In this document: positions 1-9,360 of the stretch, piece after piece
How positions within the stretch are numbered: the first letter of the stretch is position 1
How the letters are laid out: every line of letters starts with the position of its first letter
Assembly (NCBI RefSeq): GCF_900162725.1
Contig: NZ_LT799418.1
Location: forward strand, 3,755,856-3,819,855
DNA length: 64,000 bases
Source: Parabacteroides sp. Marseille-P3160
GTDB lineage: Bacteria > Bacteroidota > Bacteroidia > Bacteroidales > Tannerellaceae
Direction of reading: 5' to 3'
Program-made: the position numbers and the translations under genes
Notes under the pieces: generated by a model
Seen by the model: only the letters and a program-made list of their open reading frames with translations
Told to the model about the DNA's origin: nothing
The model's database searches: none

Positions 1-354
1 CCCGCCAATAAGCAAAAAGTGAAAGCATAATTTTTCAATATATTCATTTTGATGAGCAAAACGTTTGTTTCGACAAAAGTACACTTTCTTTTCAAAATAT
101 TTGTATTTTGAAAAATAGTCTTGCGGTAAGTTAACTTTCCATGCCGATATCCTTTGTTTTTTTAGTGCCTGTTTAAAATTTCCACATTTTTTTCTAAAGA
201 TTAGTTCGTTATTGGTTTAGCCTTTTTTTGAATTTGCTCCGTTTGTTCAGCTCAAATAACCCGCTATTATCGCTTCGTAAACGAATCAACTACCCTAAAA
301 ACAGAACGAAACAAATTAACGAGCAAAATTTAAACAAGTTCTTATCTTTTTCCC
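1..354. other. Intergenic region with no gene seen
   Basis: This AT-rich stretch at the window edge has no reading frame I can support on either strand and no clear hairpin terminator. It holds several T-runs and A-runs. It lies upstream of the glycosyltransferase gene and may contain the 3' flank of a gene outside the window. Confidence 0.5.
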
Positions 355-362
355 TACTTTTG
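355..362 (+). promoter_or_regulatory. Probable -7 promoter box for the glycosyltransferase gene
   Basis: TACTTTTG matches the Bacteroidales -7 consensus TAnnTTTG. No convincing TTTG is seen about 19 nt upstream, so support rests on the -7 box and its position alone. It would give a leader of roughly 80 nt to the ATG at 448. Confidence 0.4.
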
Positions 363-447
363 TAATTTTTTAATATTGCAGAATACTATTTTACATATTT
401 ACATATTTTTTACGAGAAAAACAATTAAGAATTATTTTCATACAACT

Positions 448-1560
448 ATGACCAATATGCATCGGGAGATCAATGGAGTGAGACGATTTATCATGAGGTT
501 TTTAACAAGCAAAATCAGCCATTGCGTCTCCAACCGGGACATCTCTCTACTAAAAAATTCTCTGATCAAACGTATCTTAATCATCAGGCCGAATAGCCGG
601 TTAGGAAATCAACTTCTTTTAACGCCTCTCATACAGGAAATTTCGACCGTCTTCCCGCAATGCAAGCTGGATATATTCGTGCGTGGAAACTTAGCCCCGG
701 TTTTATACAAAAACTATTCGAATATCGATCAAATAATAAAACTGCCCCCTAAACCATTTAAACAACTTCTTGCCTATATCAAGGTCTGGTTTTCTTTGAG
801 CAAACGCAGGTATGACTTGGTAATAAACGCCGATGTAAATTCATCGTCAGGGCGTATAGCAACCAATCTATGCCGGTCAAAAATCAAATTTTACAACTGT
901 TTTAATCCCGAGAAGTTAAAACAGGTCCCGGATTACGAACACATGGGGAAAGGTGCCGTTTACAATTTAAGGGATTTCTTAGGAAGAGGCGGGTATCTTA
1001 CCGGAGAACGACCGATCCCTGTTCTTTCGTTGAGGCTAAGCCAAACGGAGCTAAGCAATGGCGCTTTAAAACTGAGGGAAATAGCCCAAACGAATAAACC
1101 GGTCATATGCATCTATACTTTTGCCACCGGCGCTAAATGTTACCCGAAATATTGGTGGCGGGAGTTATACTCTCGCATAAAAAGGACGTATGAAGATCAT
1201 TTCTCCATATTGGAAGTCTTGCCCAAAGAGAATGTATCCCAGATAGATTTTTCCGCTCCGACTTATTATAGTACGGATATCCGGGAAATGGGGGCCGTAA
1301 TCTCCCAGTCCGCAATTTTCATCAGCGCCGATTGTGGGATCATGCATTTGGCAAGCAGTGCCGGAACTCCTACCGTCGGCCTTTTTTCAACAACTAAAAT
1401 CGACATCTACGCTCCCTATAACCCCGGCAGTATTGCCATTGATACGACCCGGACAAGCATAGAGGAGATCATGGTACATATACACAAAATACTCACTCCC
1501 TATTGTTCTGGCGGATTGCCATGTCATCCGCATTTTACTAATTATTTTTCATTCCTCTAA
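448..1560 (+). CDS. Glycosyltransferase family 9 (heptosyltransferase-like)
   Basis: Predicted cytoplasmic or membrane-associated transferase that adds a sugar, classically ADP-heptose, to lipopolysaccharide core or a similar glycan. Two sequence features support GT9. Near residues 41-60 there is an ILIIRPNSRLGNQLLLTPLI segment, the usual first strand and loop of the GT-B fold. Near residues 292-312 there is a SADCGIMHLASSAGTPTVGL block, the family's nucleotide-sugar binding signature. The frame stays open upstream to a TTG at 376. ATG 448 is chosen as the first normal start, but ATG 457 or ATG 493 (with GGAG 15-18 nt upstream) are equally possible, and none has a strong ribosome binding site. 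The acceptor cannot be told from sequence. It is a single gene facing PUL-1, and its last 12 nt overlap the convergent BNR_4 gene. Confidence 0.8.
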   Translation: MTNMHREINGVRRFIMRFLTSKISHCVSNRDISLLKNSLIKRILIIRPNSRLGNQLLLTPLIQEISTVFPQCKLDIFVRGNLAPVLYKNYSNIDQIIKLPPKPFKQLLAYIKVWFSLSKRRYDLVINADVNSSSGRIATNLCRSKIKFYNCFNPEKLKQVPDYEHMGKGAVYNLRDFLGRGGYLTGERPIPVLSLRLSQTELSNGALKLREIAQTNKPVICIYTFATGAKCYPKYWWRELYSRIKRTYEDHFSILEVLPKENVSQIDFSAPTYYSTDIREMGAVISQSAIFISADCGIMHLASSAGTPTVGLFSTTKIDIYAPYNPGSIAIDTTRTSIEEIMVHIHKILTPYCSGGLPCHPHFTNYFSFL

Positions 1561-3003
1561 CTTTACAGCTTCCGGACTCTGTTGATCGGAACTCATCCGG
1601 TAAGGCAACTTCCATGTATGCCCTTGACTGTCTCCAAAGTAAAGCTCGGATTTACTTATCTTATTCGGATCTCCATCCGCCCAAAAGTAAAGGAAAGGGT
1701 CTACTCCATGGGCAACTTTCCGGACATAATTATGATTCAAGGTACTATTACGGGTTACTTGTTTATACTTCAGCCATGTATCTCCCTTATCATAACTTTT
1801 CCAAATGACGATTTCACCCCCGCCTCCCCAAGGTTGGGGGCCATTTTCCGTCGGTCCGATAACCGTCCAGACTTTATCCTCCACCCATAGGCTACCCGTA
1901 TCATAATTATGATCCGAGGTCGTAATTTCACGGTTAATCCACTCTTTTCCATTCCAATAAATGACCGCCCATTTCTTTAAGCCGTTTTGAGGGCCCGGTT
2001 GATAGCCGGTTCCAGATACATACAAGGCGACAGGGTGGCCTGACTTATCGTATGCGATATCTTTTATATAAACATTCTCCCCTTTACTGAAAAACTCCCG
2101 TACCATAGTAGGATTATCGACCTCCGTTATCGGAATAGAGAGCGATTTCCCATCCACTGTAGTCCAGGTCTTTCCGAAATCCGTCGTTTGCATATAATAA
2201 ATATTGGTACGCAAATCAACATTTCCATTCGGATGCCAGTTATAGAAAAAACCGATTTTATTCCCCGTTTGACCGCTGATTTGATAATGCCCTCCATAAC
2301 GATCTTCCTTCCGCTTGATTGCAACCAATTGCTGGTCTTCCGCCCATTTCCGTCCGTCCGCACTGGTGTTAAAATAAAGCAATCTTACCCCCTGATATTT
2401 GGTGAATAAGTAGAGGAAACCTTTACCGGGAATATATTTCGGCTGCGGATAGGTCATTTCACCCGAATAGATACTGTCGAAACGATCGATATTATAAGGT
2501 TTTTCGCCCCGGTAAATATAACCCGGTCTTCCCGTACCTCGTCCGCTAACAAAGACCCAGATATAGCCTTTATCATCCATTGCGATAGAAGGATTGTCGT
2601 GAGGATCGAAAACGCCGTTTTTATCATGCACAACGACCGGCTTGGAGACTGTTTGCGTTTTATGGTCAAAACAGCCGACCATACATAACAGATAATTACC
2701 ATAATCTTTGCTCTTTCGGTTCGGTTTATCCGCATCCGAGGGGCGCCCCTCGGCGATTCCTCCATAGACAAAAAAAGTTTTCTGAACTTCAGGGGCATAA
2801 ATGGCCAAAGGAATATGCTTGGCTGTATAGGTTCCCAAACCGCCGGAATATTTATCCCCGAATTCAGAAAACTGCCCTAAAGTAAACCAAATGCCTTTAT
2901 ACCCGTCAATCCGTTGATTATTGAGATTCTGCCCTTGTACCACTCCTATTCTTAAAGATAAAAAGAGGTATACCCCTAATAAAAATAATTTATTGTGTTT
3001 CAT
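1549..3003 (-). CDS. Secreted BNR_4-type beta-propeller protein (putative glycan-active enzyme)
   Basis: A 484-residue exported protein with a signal peptide (KLFLLGVYLFLSLRIGVVQG). The body resembles the BNR repeat-containing family (Pfam BNR_4), with openings such as GYKGIWFTLGQ and TYTAKHIPLAIYAPEVQKTF. Later DNPSIAMDDKGYIWVFVSGR, YPQPKYIPGKGFLYLFTKYQ and DNPTMVREF blades look like propeller repeats. Relatives sit in Bacteroidales PULs, and the fold is shared with some polysaccharide lyases and rhamnosidase-like enzymes, but the substrate of this protein is unknown. It is the last gene of the PUL-1 minus-strand run, 19 nt after the GH2 gene, and is probably co-transcribed with it. There is no terminator between it and the convergent glycosyltransferase; the two 3' ends overlap by 12 nt. 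Confidence 0.72.
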   Translation of the reverse strand: MKHNKLFLLGVYLFLSLRIGVVQGQNLNNQRIDGYKGIWFTLGQFSEFGDKYSGGLGTYTAKHIPLAIYAPEVQKTFFVYGGIAEGRPSDADKPNRKSKDYGNYLLCMVGCFDHKTQTVSKPVVVHDKNGVFDPHDNPSIAMDDKGYIWVFVSGRGTGRPGYIYRGEKPYNIDRFDSIYSGEMTYPQPKYIPGKGFLYLFTKYQGVRLLYFNTSADGRKWAEDQQLVAIKRKEDRYGGHYQISGQTGNKIGFFYNWHPNGNVDLRTNIYYMQTTDFGKTWTTVDGKSLSIPITEVDNPTMVREFFSKGENVYIKDIAYDKSGHPVALYVSGTGYQPGPQNGLKKWAVIYWNGKEWINREITTSDHNYDTGSLWVEDKVWTVIGPTENGPQPWGGGGEIVIWKSYDKGDTWLKYKQVTRNSTLNHNYVRKVAHGVDPFLYFWADGDPNKISKSELYFGDSQGHTWKLPYRMSSDQQSPEAVKLEE

Positions 3004-3022
3004 ATGAGGATTATTTACTGTT

Positions 3023-5794
3023 TCATGGAATATATTTAATATATACAGTCCCCTTTAACGGTTCTGCATGGGAAGAACTGACAAAATTGTTCTGTTGACT
3101 TTGTGGTCCCAGTTGGTTTGCTTTGTGGAATTTCGTGCCAACCGGACTGATCGCATTCAGTATGGATAACTGCCCATTAGGGAAAATGCCCAATGTATTA
3201 TCGTTATTCCTTTGTTCCGGATTATCCGGAGTAAATAAATGCAAGAATAAGTCCTCGGATGCAGCAACAAGTCTCAGCAGCCCATCATCCGTCACCAGAT
3301 CCGCTGCATATAGATTTGAATGATAACCTTTAAACTCCGGATATACCCAAGATTCACCGGTTACAGTATTATTATAAGCCTTCTCCCAAAGATTGAATGT
3401 CACTCCCTTCATCCGGTTTTTCCATACACGGTACGGTCCGTTTCCTAACCATCTTACCCGCTTTACTCTATCTTCCGGAAAGTCGAAAGTAATGCCGATA
3501 TTATCATATAATCCACCCACATCAAAAGAGTAAGCAATTTCAATCCAACCGGCAGGCAACAATCCGATTTGAATGATATTCCTTGTCTGCTGTTTGTCAC
3601 TATCCTTGGGTTTATACATAAACCGGACTGCCTCAACATCCTTCTTTACGATCGGCTGAACATCTATCAGTTCAAAATTCTCATACGTAAATCGAGGACC
3701 GTTTGAGAGAGGAAGGCGCTTTCCGTTCACGCTGATTTCCTGAATAACGCCTTTCCTTTTATCAATAATAAGCCTTACATTTCTGGAGCTTAATCTGATT
3801 TGATCATCGTCCGCCTCCTTATTTACCTGTCCGTTACCCAAATCAACCAATCTTGCAGCATAAACACTTGCCGGAGTTATTCTCCGTGTCCAAGTATAAA
3901 TCTCTTTGCCGAACGGATCTATGGCGGTAAGGTATAAAGCATCATATTCATGAATATCTTGTGGAAGCGCAATCTTCAGTGCTCCGGAAATACCCGGAGC
4001 AATATCAGGAGCGATCACCTTCGTTTCCGAAACAGCTGAAATTCCTGTTGGAAAATCGAATTTTATCCATTTAGCAATAAAACTACACTGTTTCAGATTG
4101 GTAAAATGATAACGATTCTGTACTCTGATAAAACCGTCGAATGAAAGAGGTAGGAAAGTAGTCCCTTCCAAGTAGATTGGAGACCAGACTTCTTTGATCG
4201 TATAAAAACTTCCTTCTTTCTCACGATATGGCCCTAATATACCATCTGCCGCATGATTTCCGTCCGTATCCATAATATTTCTTTTATCATTCCTCACGAC
4301 TCCTTGATCGGCAAAATCCCAAAGAAAACCACCTGCGCTTAATGGATTATCTTGCATCAACTTCCAATAATCATCCAACCCGGCACCATGCCCTCCGTCA
4401 TATAACCCATGTAAAAATTCTGTCGGAAAAAAAACCTTATTCCCTTCAAAGAAAAAATGGCTGCCAACCCCATAAGGTATATAATGAAAAGTATTCACCA
4501 CTTCCTCCTCCAACCATGGATGAATAACCTGCCTCTTCTGAATATCATAACGTGCATAATCAGGTAAAAGGTCAAAATTAAAGCCTCCCTCGTTTCCATT
4601 AGACCACATAACAACACAAGGATGATTGACATCCCTCGTAACCATTTCTCTTACTAACTTCCTACCGGCCGGGGTATCATAGGCAGATTGCCACCCGGTT
4701 AGTTCGTCTATCACATAAAGTCCAAGCGAGTCGCAAATCTCTAAAAAATGTTCATCCGGAGGATAATGAGACATACGGACAGCATTCATATTCATCTCCT
4801 TAATTAAAAGTGCATCCTGCAGGCTAATTGAACGGTTACTTGCCCGCCCGGTAGTGGGCCAATGGGTATGCCGGTTCACTCCTTTGAATTTTATTTTCGT
4901 GCCATTAACATAAAATCCATCTCCCGGACGCAGTTCTACGGTACGGAAACCGAATTTTTCCATGACGACATGTTTTCTTTCACCGTTTACATACAGTTCT
5001 ACTTCGACCTGATAACGGTTTGGAAATTCAGAAGACCACAACGCAGGATTTACATAAAAGGATGACAATCGGATCGAATCTTGTTGAAAAACAGGCTGTC
5101 TGACCGGAGTTCCAACCGGAGTTCCATCTAATGTTTTCACCTGGGCGGTCACCTCGCCCTTTTTCACCCGACCTCCCATAAAGACATCCATATTGAACTT
5201 TCCATCACTACGAGCGTCAATCGCAACTCGTTCTATATGGGCCAAAGGAAGTGCTTCCAGCCATACCGGACGAAAGATTCCTCCGAAAACCCAAAAATCT
5301 GCGATGCGCTCTGCATCTTCTACGGAATAATTTGATGACGATTTATGAACAGTGACTTCTAAATCATTCGTTTTTCCAAACTTCAGCGTTTTTGTAATAT
5401 CATATTTAAAACAATAGAATGCTCCTTGATGCTTTTCTCCTGCACTTTGCCCGTTAATCCGGACTTCAGTATCAGTCATAGAACCTTCAAATACAATATG
5501 AATCTTTTTATTTCTCCAATTTTCAGGGATTATGAATTGATAACGATAAATGCCACTCTCATTTAATCGTTCTTTATCATGCCCATAAGTAAATTGTCCG
5601 AATCCATGAAATTCCCAGTTGGAGGGAACAGGTATTTTCGTCCATTGGCCGCTTCGATTTCCAGCAGTACAATAAAAATCCCATAAAACCGTATCATCAC
5701 TACCAGTCCCAGACAGATACATTGATTCCGTATGTTGACCAAACGAAAAAAAAGGCATTAACGAGCAAAGAAACAGAAATAGTTTTTTCTTCAT
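3023..5794 (-). CDS. Glycoside hydrolase family 2, beta-galactosidase-like
   Basis: Secreted GH2 enzyme of about 923 residues, expected to release terminal beta-linked sugars (galactose is most usual) in the periplasm. Domain order is signal peptide (KKKLFLFLCSLMPFFSFG), jelly-roll sugar-binding domain, immunoglobulin-like domain, TIM barrel from about residue 290, then C-terminal beta domains. The acid/base pair N401-E402 lies in VVMWSNGNEGG and the likely nucleophile E459 in FFPTEFLHG; GGFLWDFADQG follows. The start at 5794 is preferred to the in-frame ATG at 5812 because the signal peptide begins there and a weak AGAG precedes it. GH2 covers galactosidases, glucuronidases and mannosidases, so specificity is not certain. 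The C-terminal tail is closely mimicked by the pseudogene just upstream. Confidence 0.88.
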   Translation of the reverse strand: MKKKLFLFLCSLMPFFSFGQHTESMYLSGTGSDDTVLWDFYCTAGNRSGQWTKIPVPSNWEFHGFGQFTYGHDKERLNESGIYRYQFIIPENWRNKKIHIVFEGSMTDTEVRINGQSAGEKHQGAFYCFKYDITKTLKFGKTNDLEVTVHKSSSNYSVEDAERIADFWVFGGIFRPVWLEALPLAHIERVAIDARSDGKFNMDVFMGGRVKKGEVTAQVKTLDGTPVGTPVRQPVFQQDSIRLSSFYVNPALWSSEFPNRYQVEVELYVNGERKHVVMEKFGFRTVELRPGDGFYVNGTKIKFKGVNRHTHWPTTGRASNRSISLQDALLIKEMNMNAVRMSHYPPDEHFLEICDSLGLYVIDELTGWQSAYDTPAGRKLVREMVTRDVNHPCVVMWSNGNEGGFNFDLLPDYARYDIQKRQVIHPWLEEEVVNTFHYIPYGVGSHFFFEGNKVFFPTEFLHGLYDGGHGAGLDDYWKLMQDNPLSAGGFLWDFADQGVVRNDKRNIMDTDGNHAADGILGPYREKEGSFYTIKEVWSPIYLEGTTFLPLSFDGFIRVQNRYHFTNLKQCSFIAKWIKFDFPTGISAVSETKVIAPDIAPGISGALKIALPQDIHEYDALYLTAIDPFGKEIYTWTRRITPASVYAARLVDLGNGQVNKEADDDQIRLSSRNVRLIIDKRKGVIQEISVNGKRLPLSNGPRFTYENFELIDVQPIVKKDVEAVRFMYKPKDSDKQQTRNIIQIGLLPAGWIEIAYSFDVGGLYDNIGITFDFPEDRVKRVRWLGNGPYRVWKNRMKGVTFNLWEKAYNNTVTGESWVYPEFKGYHSNLYAADLVTDDGLLRLVAASEDLFLHLFTPDNPEQRNNDNTLGIFPNGQLSILNAISPVGTKFHKANQLGPQSQQNNFVSSSHAEPLKGTVYIKYIP

Positions 5795-5976
5795 AATCTC
5801 TTGTTTTTTCATAATGAATGCAAACTATTTTGAACCAAGTTTGGATTCACATCTATTCATCCTAAGGGATAGGAAATACAAAGTGTTTTTCTTCTATTAT
5901 CTTACATATCCATACCGGAATTACAAAAATAAAATTTATTTTCTCAATATGTAATAATTTAGTTTATTATAATCGG

Positions 5977-6307
5977 TTAAGGCACATATTTAAGATAAAT
6001 CTTTCCTCTCATCGGTTCGAAGTGAGAGGTATTTAAACATAATTCGGCTGACTTTGAAGCCCCTAATTCTTTTGCTTTCTGAAACTTTATACCGATAGCG
6101 CTAATTCCACTCAGAAAAGAGATACGTCCTTCGGAAAAGATACCGTCCGTATGATCATTATTCCTGATCATTAATTTCAGGTTCCAACAATTCCGCAATA
6201 AACCGATTTCTCAAAAGTTCTATATCATCGTTAGAACCGAATATATTTCCATGATGAAAAATTAATATAAAACACAAAAAGAATCCGATGTTATAAATCT
6301 TTTTCAT
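5977..6307 (-). pseudogene. Deletion scar: PL8-like N-terminus joined to a GH2 C-terminal tail
   Basis: Two short frames overlap here. The upstream one (6307 down to 6158) encodes a good signal peptide (KKIYNIGFFLCFILIFHHG) followed by NDDIELLRNRFIAELLEP, which resembles the start of mature PL8-type polysaccharide lyases. The other (6198 down to 5977) encodes a tail matching the end of the neighbouring GH2 protein: RNNDHTDGIF against RNNDNTLGIF, ISAIGIKFQKAKELG against ISPVGTKFHKANQLG, and GKIYLKYVP against GTVYIKYIP. The frames differ and the junction lies near 6168-6180. The simplest reading is one deletion that removed most of a lyase gene and most of a second GH2 gene. The PL8 link rests on about 18 residues and is tentative; the GH2-tail match is clear. 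Not expected to give a working enzyme. Confidence 0.72.
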
Positions 6308-6418
6308 AATACTTCTAGTAAGTATTTCTTTTACAGCTTCCATTTCATATTAAGGAAAAAATCTAATTAATAAGCAATGAATAAAAGCATACTTTTAATT
6401 TTATATAAGATATTAATC

Positions 6419-7267
6419 TCAGAATGTAATACGAGCAAATATAGGATAATGATCTGAGAGTAACCTATCATAATATGTATCATTTAAAGTCGCATATTTA
6501 TTCACCTTTATATTTTTAGTAAGAAAAATATAGTCTATGCGGGCTTTAACTTTGGGGTTCACCTGGAATTGGTTTATAGTTCCCTCAGTTCCATAAGGAG
6601 GTTCTTGGGATATATCTCTTGAATCGGAAAACAAACCATCATTTTTCAGTATTTTTATATGGTTCGATTCGATTGTCCCGTTAAAATCTCCGACAAGAAT
6701 AGTAGGGGTTTTATCTACTATTTGCTTAATAGTCTTTAATATCAAGTCTGCAGACTTGATTCTGGCTTCATTTCCTCTATGATCAAAATGAACATTGAAG
6801 AAGAAGAAAACTTTCTCTGATCCTATCTCTCGGAGTTTTACCCAAGAACAGACTCTGCGGCACAAAGCATCCCAACCCAAAGAGGGTTTATCCGGTGTCT
6901 CTGAAAGCCAGAAATCACCGGAATCAAGAAGTTCGAATTGATTCTTCTTATAAAACACACATGCATGTTCTCCGTCTTCCTTTCCATCATCACGCCCCAC
7001 ACCTATACGATCATAGAGCCCCATCTCTTCTATTGCTTTTACCTGATGAATTAGGCCTTCTTGTATTCCAAAAACATCAAAATCATAGAAACGTATAAGG
7101 GATATGACTAAATCTTTTCGATATTTCCATTGATTAGATCCATCCTCGTTATTGTCATAACGGATATTAAAGCTTGCCACATTCAACGTGCATCGATCTG
7201 CCTTTTGAGCCGTTGAAAACAAGAAAATTAGAAAGAAAAACAAGATTGACCAAATTATCTTTTTCAT
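6419..7267 (-). CDS. Secreted endonuclease/exonuclease/phosphatase (EEP) family protein
   Basis: A 282-residue exported phosphoesterase with signal peptide KKIIWSILFFFLIFLFSTA. The EEP active-site set is complete: N34 in ASFNIRYDN, E70 in GIQEGL, N158, H160 and D162 in FNVHFDHRG, D194 and N196 in VGDFNG, D245 in RIDYIF, and D272-H273 in SDHYPIF. The fold hydrolyses phosphodiesters or phosphomonoesters with Mg2+; family members include nucleases, sphingomyelinases and inositol phosphatases. In a PUL a sugar-phosphate or phosphodiester-linked substituent is the most likely substrate, but that is inference. It lies between the GH127 gene (153 nt gap) and the deletion scar. Confidence 0.85.
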   Translation of the reverse strand: MKKIIWSILFFFLIFLFSTAQKADRCTLNVASFNIRYDNNEDGSNQWKYRKDLVISLIRFYDFDVFGIQEGLIHQVKAIEEMGLYDRIGVGRDDGKEDGEHACVFYKKNQFELLDSGDFWLSETPDKPSLGWDALCRRVCSWVKLREIGSEKVFFFFNVHFDHRGNEARIKSADLILKTIKQIVDKTPTILVGDFNGTIESNHIKILKNDGLFSDSRDISQEPPYGTEGTINQFQVNPKVKARIDYIFLTKNIKVNKYATLNDTYYDRLLSDHYPIFARITF

Positions 7268-7420
7268 AAATAAATAGATATATTATTTAACCGATCATTA
7301 ATTAATAAACCATACGTAAAGCACAACTTTACATGATTTCATTTTAATATAAAACAAAGGGAAAGTACGTTCCTGAAATTATTTTTGATAATCCATAAAC
7401 TCTATTTTAGTATTATTCCT

Positions 7421-9331
7421 CTAATATGGTTTATATTCATTCTTCATGACATTCAAGGTTTCTTGTAACCAGACCCTATATCTAATATTTTTATCCCAGG
7501 TATTCCCAGCTGAAGCAAAATCACAAAATTTAACAAGAACCGATTTCTTTGCCTCTCCCTCTAAATCCGTTCCTAACACTAAAGGAACCGTAAAAACCAT
7601 CCAGATATCCGATGAGTAGTTAGCTGACTGATTCAATTCAATATACCCATCTTTAGAATCAACTTTTGCACTCTCATCAATAAAACCATCTGCGAATCGT
7701 GTATCCCGGGCTAACACAACCGGTCCCTTAAGAATGGCAAAATGATTATCCTGTTTCACCACTCTTCCTCTTACATCTAAACTCAATGTTATTACATCTC
7801 CTGTTTTCCAAAGTCGATTAATCTTACAATAGGTTCCAGCTTCCACTATTTCTAAAGGTACATCATTCACTTTTACTTCATTCTTTTGACTCCAAGCCGG
7901 AATTCTTAAAGCAAGAGTAAAGCTTTCCGGCTTATCCACCTCCAGTTTAATTAGAACTTGTCCATTAACCGGATAGTTTGTTTGTTGAATAAGCTTCACC
8001 TTTCGTTTTCCTTTTTGATCCAGGGAAATAGACTTAACTTCCAGATTGCTATAAAGATTAATGAAGATACTATTCTCACCGGTCATTACAGCATATTCAG
8101 GAAGCAAAGCAAAAGCCCGTGGACCATTTGCATTACAACAGTTTATATGCATTCCGCATTGCTCCTCTCCCGGATGGCGCAATCCTTCTAATGGACTATA
8201 TTTTGCAATCTGTCCTGCATCAGCTCTCATCGAAGCTAAGAGAGCATTATAAGTAGTTGTTTCAATCTGATCAGCATAAATTGGATTTTGAGTTAAGCAT
8301 AATAAAGTTTGACATAGTTTCATCCAAGTCATAATCACACATGTTTCCATTGTATGGTAAGTAGGCATCGTTTGAAATGCCTTACCAAAATACCAACATT
8401 CAAAGGCACTGCCGGAACCTGCAATATTGATCTCATTCTCTATTATATTTTTTACCGTCTTCTCGACAGCAGACAAATAGATAGGTTCTCTTGTGATTTT
8501 ATATAGCTCTACAAGTCCTTCATAGCATGACATCATCTCATACGCTTTTTGTCCATTATCAGGTCCGAACCACGGCTTATTTATACTCGCCGGATGTGGA
8601 GAACGAGCAGCAACAGGAACACCGGCTTCCGCTTTACTAATTAACTTCGGTCCTTTCTCCGTTTCCCATTGTTTAACAATATATTTTGCAAAGTCCAAAT
8701 ATTTTGTTTCTCCGGTCCTTTGATAAAGGAAAACCATCGGCTCCAGAATACTGCTACTAGCCATCCCCCAATAGTTTCCAGTAGTTACTATATCAACCTT
8801 CCCCTCTCCCACTTGAGTAAATAAATGGTCCGCCATCCTACAACATGCTTTTAATACATCTTTATCCCCAGTAAGGTCATAATACGACAATAGACCGAGC
8901 ATAGAATATTTACGCCCCCAAATATCCCAGCTTTTCAACTGAGCATCAACAGCATAATTTCCAATATAGCCATTGGGAAGTTGTGATTCCAATAATCCTC
9001 GAATACCTACTTTAATAGAATCCATTAATACCGGATCATTTTTATAACGGTATGAGAGTACTGCTCCAAGCATCCATTTTCCCCAGAATTCACTCTGCCA
9101 AAGATGGGTTTCTGTTTTATTATAAAAAGGTTCTATTAAATGATGTACATCTTGCTCTTTTACCCGATGTTCAATACATGCATCAATTCGTTCTCCGAGA
9201 TGCCCTCCGATTTGTATTACCGAAGGATCCAATACTTTTAACAAGGGTTGTTGTATTATTGCATTTTGGGAATAAATGCATTTTGGAAAAAAGGAAACAA
9301 TCAACAGAAAAAAAAATACATATTTTTTCAT
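7421..9331 (-). CDS. Glycoside hydrolase family 127, beta-L-arabinofuranosidase
   Basis: A secreted 636-residue (alpha/alpha)6-barrel enzyme (former DUF1680) with signal peptide KKYVFFFLLIVSFFPKCIYS. The zinc-cysteine active site is visible: E329 and C331 in YHTMETCVIMTW, and the adjacent pair C398-C399 in MHINCCNANGPRAF. In characterised family members one of these cysteines is the nucleophile. A beta-sandwich region follows from about residue 430. Known activity is removal of terminal beta-L-arabinofuranose from plant glycoproteins, arabinans and pectin side chains. It starts 29 nt after the WbsX-like gene and belongs to the same minus-strand run. Related families GH142 and GH146 share the fold, so the exact family should be confirmed. 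Confidence 0.85.
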   Translation of the reverse strand: MKKYVFFFLLIVSFFPKCIYSQNAIIQQPLLKVLDPSVIQIGGHLGERIDACIEHRVKEQDVHHLIEPFYNKTETHLWQSEFWGKWMLGAVLSYRYKNDPVLMDSIKVGIRGLLESQLPNGYIGNYAVDAQLKSWDIWGRKYSMLGLLSYYDLTGDKDVLKACCRMADHLFTQVGEGKVDIVTTGNYWGMASSSILEPMVFLYQRTGETKYLDFAKYIVKQWETEKGPKLISKAEAGVPVAARSPHPASINKPWFGPDNGQKAYEMMSCYEGLVELYKITREPIYLSAVEKTVKNIIENEINIAGSGSAFECWYFGKAFQTMPTYHTMETCVIMTWMKLCQTLLCLTQNPIYADQIETTTYNALLASMRADAGQIAKYSPLEGLRHPGEEQCGMHINCCNANGPRAFALLPEYAVMTGENSIFINLYSNLEVKSISLDQKGKRKVKLIQQTNYPVNGQVLIKLEVDKPESFTLALRIPAWSQKNEVKVNDVPLEIVEAGTYCKINRLWKTGDVITLSLDVRGRVVKQDNHFAILKGPVVLARDTRFADGFIDESAKVDSKDGYIELNQSANYSSDIWMVFTVPLVLGTDLEGEAKKSVLVKFCDFASAGNTWDKNIRYRVWLQETLNVMKNEYKPY

Positions 9332-9360
9332 TCGGCGTAAATTTATAGTTCGACAATCTA

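Noticed and set aside
7268-7420. Regulatory RNA or terminator between the GH127 and EEP genes
   Set aside because: The 153 nt gap is AT-rich without a convincing hairpin or promoter box.
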